64,000 nucleotides of DNA from Breviolum minutum Mf 1.05b.01 (lineage: Eukaryota > Sar > Dinophyceae > Suessiales > Symbiodiniaceae). The DNA is taken from NCBI GenBank assembly GCA_000507305.1, contig DF241772.1, positions 1 to 64,000 of the forward strand, written 5' to 3'. The first letter of the stretch is position 1, and every line of letters starts with the position of its first letter. Made by a program: the position numbers and the translations under genes. Shown here in pieces: positions 44,901 through 56,900 of the stretch. Below the pieces are notes generated by a model. That model searched no databases and had not been told where the DNA came from. It saw only the letters and a list, made by a program, of their open reading frames with translations.

Positions 44901-47900
44901 CCATTGGGTGAGTTTTTGTTGCTCCAATCAGTGGTGTGGGTGTGGGGCGTTACTTTTCTTTGCTTGAGCAGCATTTTTGAGTGAGGCAGCATCCCATGGG
45001 GGCAGGCAGGGGGCGATTTTGATGCTTGAGACATCTCAAGCTTTCTTGTCGTAAGAAACAGTTTTGTTAAAACAAATTACCCTGCCTGAAACTAACAGCT
45101 TGCACCTGACAATGGATGATTGGAATACGATCGTTTCCTTTCAGATTCGGCCTATTTTTAGGGGCGAAACGTTAGTTTCAGGGAGTGTAACAGTGTAATC
45201 TCAACTTGTTACTGGTACTTGTCTCCACCACGGCAACTTTCGGAAAAAACACCCAACAAAAAACACCCCACGGAAAAATCGCCCAACACCTGCCCCCAAA
45301 ACGGAAGGTGCCGATGAAACGGTGCGGGTTTCTCAGCCGTGAGGGTTTGCACGTTTGCTACGTAAGGGATTGACAGGTTGGTGCAGCAGGTTTCCTTAAA
45401 AAAACATCATCAGGTTTGCCGCAACTAATCTAGGAAGTGACGGATGATTTTTTGCTCCACCAAAAAAAGAGGATCTGACCGAAAGTTGAAAGTTTGAGTT
45501 TTTTTTTGCTTGGGATTTCACAGGCAGAAAGTCTCAACCGGCAGATTGAGCAGCTTCGAACGGAGGACTTTTCCGGGAGTTCTTTTTCGGAAACGGTCCA
45601 ATTTCAATCCGAGAAAAGGAAAATGCACCTCAGACAATCGCAGGCCACCCAAAATGGTCATTTATGGAAAAGGTCCTGTGGTAAATTACTGGAAGATTTC
45701 TCCGAGATCGTTTGGGCCACTCGCGGCATAGAGATGAGAGATTTCTTGCGGGGATGAATCGCACTGGGTCCAAGTTCCAAGTTCGACTTGGAAGTGATTT
45801 CTAAAGTTTGTTTTTGAAATTATTTTTTTGCCGAAAAACCATTGGGGGAAATGATCCAGTTTGATTCATATTTTTCAAATGGCTTGAAAAACCACCTGCT
45901 TAATCTACCTATCCTATTAACCTTTGGTGAAATAAACATATATATATATATATACATACACATTCTAATCGTTTTACCAGCTAAAATCTCAGATGCATCA
46001 TAACCATAGTATCTTCTCCATGACCATGACTTTCCAAGAAATCTCCCACAGGACCCAGTGAACGGACCCCTAAACCTGAGTATCTAATAGTTCTAGCAAC
46101 TTACTTAGGGGTCCGTTGGTAAGGTCCCATTTGAGTTTTGATGGAGACTTCTATTTGTGAATGTCGATGCAGAATGTGAAGCTGCGTGATCTTCTCGATG
46201 GTTTGGGCGTGGAATTGTTGGGGAATCTCAGGTTGAAGGTGCAAAAATGAACGGAACAACGGCGTTTGAAAACTCCTCCCTGTTTTTTAACATCGAATCT
46301 GAACTGCTCGTTTTTTGTTGGTGTTAGTTTTCTGGTAGATTTAAAGAGATGAATCCCTTTTTTGAAGAATCAACTCTGGATTCCACAAAGGGGGATTCAG
46401 ATCAGCGACGGATTCAGCGAACTCGTGGACCTAATTTATATAGTTATAATATATCCACATATGTATGTATGTGCTATTTCTCTATGAAATCAAATTCCAA
46501 CAAAGCGGAACTCCCAAAATTCAACACCCCAAAACTTCCGTTTTTCAACCCGAGGCCCAGCACTAGCCTGGAAGAAGGAGGCGCGGTCGGGTCAGCCACG
46601 CAAAGAGATAGCCCATTTGTGAAACAGCTGGATTTAAATCGTTGAAAACTTGAACGAGGGAAATCGTTTTTTTTGAGTTGTAGGCGTGGGTGCCCCCCGA
46701 AAAAGTCCATCATGTCTTTTACCTGCTGGGGTATTTTTTGGTTTCTTTTTCCGGTGGCCTTCTTTTTTGTTGGGATTTTCCTAAGAATTTCTACTTCCAT
46801 CGCTCCAAGTCTCGGAATTGTCGATTTTTCCAGGTGTCATGGGTGCTGCTGATACCTTGGCATGTACCTCAAAACAGACCCTGCAGGGTCACTGTCACTG
46901 TTCCAAACTGAATCTAGGCCGGGGCGTTTCACTCCCCGCCAATGCCACCTTTTTCCCGCAAGGAGATAATAATCCCTCATATAATAAGGCCTTACTGCCG
47001 GTAAACGTGGCATTGGGGAGGGGGTAAACTCCCCTCAGCTTCCGACATGAAAGTCCTTGGGTTTTGATGAAGAGCAAGGTGGCACTAATGTCAGAAGGTG
47101 GTTCCCTCTTGCGTGAGCGGGAGGAGCGGTGAGTGAAAGGGTGAGTTGAACCGGAAAAAAAACATCTTGGGAAAGAGAAGTGACGATCCAAAAAGAGAGG
47201 ATCTTTTCACAAAGTGTTATACCCTCCAGGAAACGATCACATATCGAACCAAACGGGAAGTTCGGAAAAATCATTCACTCACAAGTGCCGGTAGGGGATA
47301 TGTTAGTTCCCAGGAAGGCATCATCAAATCATTTAATTCTAATTAAAGATTCCTGTTTTTGTTTTCTGGCAAGGCAATATTGTGGTCAAATTATAGCGAC
47401 CTCACGGGACCTAACGTGGAAACGGTGGTTTAGTAAGGGAAATCCCCTTATTTCAGGGAAATCCAGGTTGTTGAACTATTGTTTTAATTTGGCCAGAATA
47501 TTCGAGGTTTCACCATCTAGGGGAATTCGACACTGGAGAGGATCTGGTCTTGGAACATGCACGCTTGTCGGTGGCAGAGCTGGGCCCTCGAGGATGGATT
47601 TCTCGCGTCAATTTCCTGTCTACTGGTCATGGTTAGATAACGCATATAGGTGGTGGTGGGGGGATAATGTAATATGATACATGTGTATCACTATGGATGG
47701 ATTTTGATGACTACTTGTATCAAGAAATCACCAATCCTATTTTTTCTTGGTTGATCGAGCAACATTTCCGTCATATAAGATGGATTTTGGGACACACCAG
47801 AGTCCCAGAAACCCGTGGGTTTCTGAGGCAAGCTGCCGATGAGCAAGATCCTGACTTAGACAGGTTATTAGAAGCTTTGCTGGAAGTTGGGGGCCCTACC

Positions 47901-50900
47901 AGTTATGGCTTCAAAACAAAAAAAGCAGGCAATTTTTTTTGAATTTTCGTTTTGGAACCCAACTTGATCGGAACCCCAAGAGGTCACCCATGCCCCAACT
48001 TGATCCCTGAGTCCAAGGTGGATGCCCTTCAAGCAGAAAGGGAGCAGCTACGTCCGGGGTCACGGGGTCACATAGATTCACAAAAGAAAAAACCCACGGT
48101 TTGATTTTTTGGAAGAAAACCTGTGGTTGGGTTGTTTGGGATAGGGAAATTCTAGATACTACACCTACATAGTAGTACTGGTAACCGGTAAGAATTAGAT
48201 TTGAGATGAGTCCATCATGGGACTCCTTTTTTGTTTTTTTAAAATTAGTTCGAACGCGATGGGCAGCTTTTTTATCCTCGCTACTGGTCCCCGCAGGCCG
48301 CTACCTCCAGGGTTTCCAGGGTGACCTTTCAAAAAGGTAAACCTACGCTTACCAACGGCCCTAACCATGATTTCCATCATCAAGTTTTTGGACCCCAATC
48401 AGTGTAGAGAAACCAGAAATGGTACGAAATACTTTGCCGCATCTCCCGTTTCTCATCACAACATCCAATGAGCTTTTGAAATGACCCACAAAAAGTCCGG
48501 TACAAACACTTAGTTGTTTGTGGTCGTCTTAGTGCTTGTTTCGTAGTGGTTGTAGTGGATGTGGCCTGGGGTGTTGAATGAAACCATTTCAAAGCGCATT
48601 CCAAGGAGGCGCCAAACATGTCGTATCGTTCTGAATGATGCGTCTCAACCAAGTCCCAACTGCTTACTTTCGAAGTAGGGTTTCAGCGATTAGTTCACGC
48701 TTGCAAAACTTCAGTTGAATAGAGGTTTCATGGAGAAATTTCGGACTTACCCCTCCAAAAGAATTAAAAATCGCTCTGAACACTGTTGGTTGGAAGATGA
48801 TTTTTTTAAAACATGGTCGCTTTTCAGGTGACATGTTAATTTTCGGGGGGAATTCCCACAAGGATTATATATGTATATTTTCGTTGCTTCGAAGCCTTGG
48901 ATTAGGAATATGAAGTTGAATGAAATCAGGATCCCCATGTATCCTGGGTGGTTGATGACGGGATCCTTATATTGGTGTATGAAAACCCCTATTCATATAA
49001 CTGGGTAGTTTTTCATACCCTATAACCCAACCAACCAGGTTTTTTTTTGATGGCTCATGTGATTACATGTTTTTTTTTTGAGGAGCTGAGCGAGGCCTAC
49101 CCAGTGAAGAGGCAGGGGGTAGACTGTTAGAGGGAGACTTCCAAGATGCATCCGAGTTTTTTTTGGGATTTCTGGGGTGGCAACTTGTGGCATTCCAAGA
49201 ATTTCGTATCCTTGCAGCTTTTTCAAGCTGCAAACATGGAAGTTTCTGGAACAAAACATCCCTCAAATTTTACAGCTGGATCCCCCCAAAATTACCCCCG
49301 AAAAAAATCTACAGGAGTTTCACTCCGAATTTCCCAAAACCATTCTTGTAGAATAGCATCTATATATTCGTTAGATGTCATTCCAACTTTCCAACTTGGG
49401 TGGTTTTTGGCGGCGAGATTTTTGGGGATGAGTTTTTTTTTTTAAATCTTCCCTTCAGGTGGATGACTTCGAGGATGCGCTAGGGCGCTTGCGTCCTCTC
49501 TTCAGTGAGGTTTCGCGGGAAGATTTTCGACACCAAATTTTGCCCGGCCCAAATTTTGCACAGTTCAAGTTCTGGAAAAAAGACACATGTGCTGTGCAGG
49601 TTGGCTTACAGATTTTGATGCTAAATTGATATATCTATTATTTAATTACATTATATTATATTATATTATATCATATCATATTATATTATATTATATTATA
49701 TTATATTATATTTTATATTATATTATATTTTTTGGTTTGCTACGTTTGCCAGGCAGTTGTCCAAAAAGATGATCAACTTGGCCACCCTTTCAGGAACCAA
49801 CATAGCCCCTCCAATTTGGAAAATTTGGAAAATAATTTTCCTCCTTGATAGGTAGGATATGGGTTCGTTCCACTGGTTGTTTGGGGTACTATACGAAAAA
49901 ATGTACCATTGTAAATTCCCATTTTTTTGAAAAACTATAAACCACTTAGTACATAGATATTTTTCAAACTATAAACCCCACTACTATATATAAACCCATT
50001 TTTCCAGCCCCTGGATGATCCAACCGAATTTTTGGTTGGCAGATCGATGGTCTTCGCGCAGAGCGGCAACGCTTGGCCACAGAGCGGCGTGGTCTGGTAG
50101 AGGCGGTGGAGGTGGGCCTGTTCGAGCAGTTTTGCAGTTTTTCCTGCCGTTTTTTTTCGGGAGTGAAAGATTTGGATGTTAGTTGAGATAGATTATAGAT
50201 ATATCTGGATCGATATCTTGGGATATTGTTGGATATATTGTTGGACTTTTTGAGTGCTGAAATTTGTCACGAGAGAGTCACAAAAACAAGGTGCGAAACG
50301 CCGCATCGGCCTTTCAAATGTTCAGACATGCCATGCCTGGTGGTCAGGCTGTTGGTATGTCTGCTGTTTGCGCCTCAATGGCCTGTCAATTCTACCCCAG
50401 CTATACGACTGCAGGGTTTTGTGTGGTTCCAAGGAGGAGATCCTTTGCGAAGAAGACCGGGACTTGGAACTGCAACTTCTGAATGCAGTGAAGGTGCGAA
50501 ATTCAGATAAAAACAATGTTTTTTTTTTTCGTTCGAGGAGTTTCATATCAATTGCTTGGAGCAGATCTAGACACAACAAAAACACAAACAGCATCAGAAA
50601 CATGCGGTTTTTCCATCTTAATCAGCGGGAACAGCGGGCCTTGTTGCAGGGAGTGGCCATGGAGAACGAGAGTCTCAAGGTCAGCTGAAACAGCCCTTTC
50701 TGTGAATTTCACTTCGCAGGGTTTTTGTCCATAAAGGATTGCTCAAACATACTTAAATGCTGTCATTTTAGCTCGCTCACGAGAGAAAATTGAAGAGTGA
50801 TATTGATCAAAATCATGACACAATTATTTTAAATGTGTCAATTTCCCACATTGTCATGACTTTCCATCATTTCCCATGTTTGGACATTTGCCAGAACATC

Positions 50901-53900
50901 CATGCAAAAATAATTGATCAATTTCCCAGTTCAGAAATGTGGACCTTGTTGATTCCTGTGTTTTCAGCTCCAGGCTGACATTCGAGAACTCCAAGCACAG
51001 ATTTCCAGGTTTGTGGTGGGCAAACATTTATCAGCTTCAATGACTACTTCAAGTCTCCAAAAACCCAACCTTCTGAGCCTCTAATCAGTCAACACCACCT
51101 GTTTAGGGATGTTGTGACAAGTCACACTTTGAAGAGAAAAATAACTCTTTAGCCCACTTGATGCAGAGGAATGGTTTCAAGTTCAATCGTTTCAAAATGT
51201 CAACATGTGTTTTGCTGTGTCTTGGCTCAGTTTGGTGAAGGGGGTTCAAGGGTCATGTGTGGCCATGGGTGTGTGCCGCCATGCCAACCTCTTCGTTGGT
51301 GCTGCCCACCGTGGGCCGTGGCGACGCCTCGCCCCTGCGGCGGACCACCACGCTGCGCAGCGTGGCCTCCAGCGGCAGCCTTCGCCGCCGCGTAGCTCCA
51401 GGACGGCCGGAGCTGGCCGTCGGCGGCAGGGGAGCAGCAGCAGCCACCGTGGACTTTCGACAGCTCACAGAGCCCTCCTTGGAGAATCGGGAGCCACTTT
51501 GCTGGTGATTTATTTCTTTTCTAAAGTGGGATTTGTTGGGATGGGATGGTTGACTCACAAGTTGGTTGGTTGGTTGGTTGGTTGGTTGGTTGGTTGGTTG
51601 GTTGATTGGAAGATTGAAGCATATAGCGAAGCCCACCCGGCATTCTGTCAACGCCGAGCTAGGCAACAAATGCGCGAGGCGCTGCGTTTGCCTCCGACAC
51701 CGGTGGTGGTCAGGTGCTTTTTGGGGGCGAGTTTCAATCATTTTTAGGTGTAGGTGGAAACCAGATGCATCCGAACTGAATCCTTCAGCCAAGTCATTTT
51801 CCAAAACATCTGATGAGTTTGTGAATGGTTCTTAGACCTTGTTGGAAGAGATTGTTCCATGGGTTTCCCACGCAGGCCTCTTAGCGTGGGGCAGAATCGT
51901 GGAGAGGCTTGGATAGACGTTCTTCTTGAGTCAAGGGTCTCTTGCAGAAAGAAACACAGCTGGTCATCTCAGTCCAAATGATCGGAGTTCTTGAAAGGGC
52001 CTCTACTGAGACATGTAACAGAAAATCAGCTGGAAAAAGATAGAAAGACTCACATGGACTAGCCAAAATCTATTGTTGAGAAATGCTCGGGACTGGACAT
52101 GGTCTATACTAGACCATCCTACTTCGTTTCCACCAAAAAACATCCGAAATGACTGAGAATTCCATGAATTAATTGGGAAGCTCAGAAAGTAGACTCTTTT
52201 CCCGCGAAATCATACGTTTCAGAAGAATTTCAGTGATGAAACATCATGAAATTTATCTCATCTCTCAACTTCTGCCACAGATGGGTGCTAGCTCAGTACC
52301 AAGACCGCGACCTGGCATCAATGAGGGCCAACAGTTGGTGCTTAAAATCAGTTTGTGTTGACCTTTTTCCATTGGGATGATTAAAAGCTCGAAAAAAAAG
52401 AAACACTTGGAAAGACGAATTGGGGGAAAAAAAAGATTCTAACTAAACTGGGAAGTTTGGATTTTGTAACTTCAACAGTTGGCATCAAAAAAAATCATTC
52501 ATGATTAATATGATTTAATGATATGTTTCTGGAAGATGATGAATATTAATATCCCTGAGAACTAACATATCCCCTGAAAAATGATAGTTGGAAGATGTAT
52601 TTCCTATTGAAATAGTCCCTTTTTGGGGGGACATGTTATTTTTTTGGGGTGTAATCTCCAAGATTTGGCCATTTTCTACTTCCCATGTTGTCAAGGTTGG
52701 GCATTCGTGGCCTGATTGCTCGTGGCAGCGGAGTTAGGGAAGCCAAGTGTACAGATTGGTGCATCTCTTTCTTCTTCCAAAGGTAAAACAGAAACATGTC
52801 GTGAAGTCTTCGATTTTTCCAGCATTCCAACATATTCCCATCCGAATTCGGAAGGTTTTTTTCAGCGAGAAAAAATGGCATCAAAAAAAAGCATTGGCAT
52901 CCCAGCAAATGGATGATGTTGGCATGTGTAAGTTCATCAATTGATCCCCCTGCATTGTGTTTTTGCCCCGTTTTTCGGGCTCCAGAACGGTCGGTTCTTT
53001 CGGACGTTTTGCGGAAGCATGGCGCCCCTTCGCAGGGCCGGCCTTAAGGCCGATTCCGAGCGTAAGGGGTTCTGAATCCCTTCGTTGAAGTTGTCCCCAG
53101 AAAAATGGCACAGGGAATGAGGGAATGTTGATTGATGTTACCCCCCAAAATTGGGGATGCACAGGGTTGATGGTTTCAAAGATTTTTTTTGTTTTTTTTC
53201 TCCCTGGAATTGGGGGAATGATCCAAATGCCATGAGCTTTTTGCCAGGGCTTCTCACTTCTTGGGCTTGCAGCATCTTGGCGGGATTTTTGGGATTTGGA
53301 AGTTCATGCACAAAACACACCGTGGCATAGTGGAAATGGTGAAAAAAGCCACAAAAAACGTGGGACTTTTTTGATGGTGCGATTTTTTTTGTGCTTTTAG
53401 CGATGATGGGTTTTTCCATCTTCGACTTCGAAAAGGAAACGGAGCCAAGCCGATGGTCTAAGGCAGCCCTATGTGCTTTTTTCTTCGGTAGCCCAGCTGA
53501 TGCCTCAGATACGTAGCGAAGATATTGGAATCTTTTGCAGCAAAATCTACACCCCGCCGAAAACTAATGGCTGGAATGGAAAAAATTCGTGGGTTTGTAG
53601 ATTCGTTTTGAACCTTTTCCAAGGGGGGTATCGAACCAGGTTCCATGTTTGTTTTCGAGGGTGTAGAGATTTTCTTCTGCCAAAACTTTTGTCATGTTGT
53701 GGCTGTCATAATCCATGCGCTGGCAGAAGGTTGACACCTCCTTTGCAATGTTGCAGCCATCAGAAGCTGCCCCGCAAGAGACACCCGAAATGAGCAGGTT
53801 CCTTCCGGATTTTTTGGGATGATCTTGAGATGTGACCGTAAGTTCGATGTGAATTTCACTCCAAGTCCCATGTCAATGTATACTTTCATATTTATCAGCC

Positions 53901-56900
53901 TCCGGCTAATGCCGCCGGCCTTTGCTGGGCTTGAGATTGCAAGCAGCATGGCCAGAAGCACCACCAAAAGCAGCAGCAACAACAGCACCATTCTCTCCAT
54001 TGCCAGCAGCATGGCGAGAAGCACCACCAAAAGCAACAGCAACAGCAGCAACAACCAACAGCAGCAATAACAACAGCANNNNNNNNNNNNNNNNNNNNNN
54101 NNNNNNNNNNNNNNNNNNNNNNNNNNNNNNNNNNNNNNNNNNNNNNNNNNNNNNNNNNNNNNNNNNNNNNNNNNNNNNNNNNNNNNNNNNNNNNNNNNNN
54201 NNNNNNNNNNNNNNNNNNNNNNNNNNNNNNNNNNNNNAGTGGTGGTGGTGGTGGTGGTGGTGGTGGTGGTGGTGGTGGTGGGGGTGGGGGGGGGGTGATT
54301 TTAGGCGAGGTCCCATGTCAATGTATACTTTCATATTGTTAATTCCTGAAGTGTTTTTCTGTGCCCGAAATTTTCGTGATTTCCTATTCACATCCAAGCA
54401 TGGCAGGCCCATGGTTTTGTTCACACTCAACCAGGAAAAACCAGTCAACCCCTCGCCAGGTTCCGTGTGGGAGATCGTGTAACCGCACGAGTACCCATGA
54501 AGATTTCCCACGAGGGCAGAGGTTACTTCAACGAGGTGCGCGCGCGCTGAAAATCGCCGCTGAAGATTTTCCGGGTGTGGGAAGCTGAAGCTGTCGTCAT
54601 TAGTGATTTCAGGAGAAAACTGACAGGTCCTGACCCTCCTTTGTAGATGTAAAGTGGTGTAGACTAGGTGCCAGCAGAAAAATAAACGTGCAAGCCTTTT
54701 CTACGTCATTTGAGGTGGAGTGGAACCTCTTATTTTTTTAGGTGTTGTCCTCATCCAGTGCTGAAGATTAGTTCTCCACCGCAGGGTGGTGGATATGGCG
54801 TGCCAGAGCATCAGCGGGACGAGAGGGAGGTGCCAACACAATATGATATTTCACGGTAAAAAAAATCAAGCGACTCATTCCGGTTGAAGCACCCAAGACA
54901 CCACAGCCAGACAAAATCTCAATGGCGCACACAATACTTGGCAATGATCCTACAAGCTTCCTACAGATTGGCCAGATTTTTTGCCCCCGTTGTTTCCCTG
55001 ATGTGCCTGGCACTATGCTGCGAGGGTTTGTTGGGGTTTGTTCTCCTTATTTCACGCGTATGAAAAATGCACCCTTTAGCTCTTGGGGCAGGAAGCGGAA
55101 GAGCTCGCAAAGCCCGATTTCTCAGATTCTCTCAGCCCAGCTTTGGCTTCGTCAAATCTTCGGGATTTTCCCATTGAGATGGTGACTTTTTGTCACAAAA
55201 GTGGGCCACTTCCAAGTGATATCCATTTGAGAGTTTTGGAAAATGAACAGTTCATCTGTCCATACTTGCTGATATCATCTTACTACCACCATTTCAGAAA
55301 ACACTACACTCACTTTTTTTTTTGGTTCCTAAAATGGCATTGGTTTCTTAGAAAAAATGGCCACTCAGGTAGATATTCGGATAGTGATATGGCTTTCAAA
55401 GCCACAATATTTTTTTTTCAGAATCGTGTGGTTGTGTCGTTGGGGCCCGGTGGTGATTTTGAGGCTTCCAAAAGTGGTTGAGGGTGGCAGTGAGGGCTAC
55501 GTGGTTGGAATCCTTCCTGCAGGTGCGAGATTGATTCGGAGGATGGTCTCCCCTCTGGTAAACTAACGTAGCTGGCTGGAATATCACCATTTTTCATAGT
55601 AGGAAATACATCTTCAAAGGGTCCATTTGCCATTGCAAATGTTAGATTACCGGAGTGTAGATTTCGTGGAAGGTCCAACTTTGGCAAAAAATTGCAATTT
55701 GTATAAAAGGACTTCTTGGAACATGAATCAAATCGATTTTTTAATTTTTTGGCCATTGGGCCATTGGCCGGCCAAAGCATGCTTTTACGGCTTCGGGAGA
55801 AAAACTTGTTTGTTTGATTGATTGAAACCTGAATGCTTTGTGTGTCGACATCTCTTGTGGGGGTTCAGACGACAAGACGACATCTCGGAGATGTGTTTTC
55901 TCAAATCTCCAGGTCTCCGAAGTCAAAATGTCGATTTTTTTCAGATCTTTAGGAAAGCATCTTGAAACATGAAAGACAACCCTCAAAACATATTTTTTTT
56001 TCTATGAAAAAGTAGTGATGTTGTGACATGACCACACCCCAAAGGGGTGTAAGGGAAGCTTCCCAACCTTTTCTTGGGAATTTTGATCAACGAATTCACC
56101 CCAGATCTTTGCCACACTTTTTTTTTCTGCCTTTTAAAAAATGTTGAGATTGCCAAGCCCTCAATGCTTGGGCCAAATAAAAAATCAGGAATCCTTTGCC
56201 ACATCAATTTTCCGAACTTTAACGTTGACATTAGAAATCCCAACAAAAACGCCCATGAAAAACCCAGCCAAATCATCAGAATCCTCTCATAACTAGGTGG
56301 TGGCAACTCAAATCATTTTTCTGAATTTTCACCCCGAAAATTAGGGGAAGATAAAATCACCCATTTTTGACTTCTAATATTTGTTACAGATGGGGTGGGT
56401 TGGTTCAACCCACCAAAGCAGTTCTGCTTGGTCAAGATAGCTGCCAGCAAGCGGTTTTTGCGGTCCAGGTGAATGGGCGAATCGACCAAAAGGTTGGAAA
56501 GGTCGACCAAGGCCCGGTGTGATGGTGAGGGATCCCCAGCGGGTTGTTGGTTGGAGTGGGGATCTGCGGATGGATGGATGTCCCGGTAGGTCGGGAAGTT
56601 AGGATGGATGGATCAAAGGTTAGTATATAAGTGGGTGATTTCCCTAGGATTATATCCCATCTATAAGTAGGTGAAATAACTAACCCATTGATCCGATCAC
56701 CATTGATCCATCCACTTCCAACAACGGGACATCCAAGTGGAGGGGACTGGTTGGGACTTCGTTGGGACTTGGTTGATATTTTATTGTTTTGTTTCAGGGA
56801 GAGTAAAATTTCAAAATTTCCGAACCACAGATTGTGTTCACAAAGACCGACCTTGTTAGGTTGAAAAACGTGTTCGTATTCAGGGTCTGAAACACCCTGA

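Noticed and set aside
53906-54511. ORFs running through the N gap
   Set aside because: They consist of low-complexity repeat translation and unknown bases.
56313-56510. 65-codon minus-strand ORF (HLDRKNRLLAAILTKQNCFG)
   Set aside because: Protein-like, but the + strand is also open (QPTKAVLLGQDSCQQAVFAV) and all other supported genes are on +. Not decidable, so not listed as a gene.
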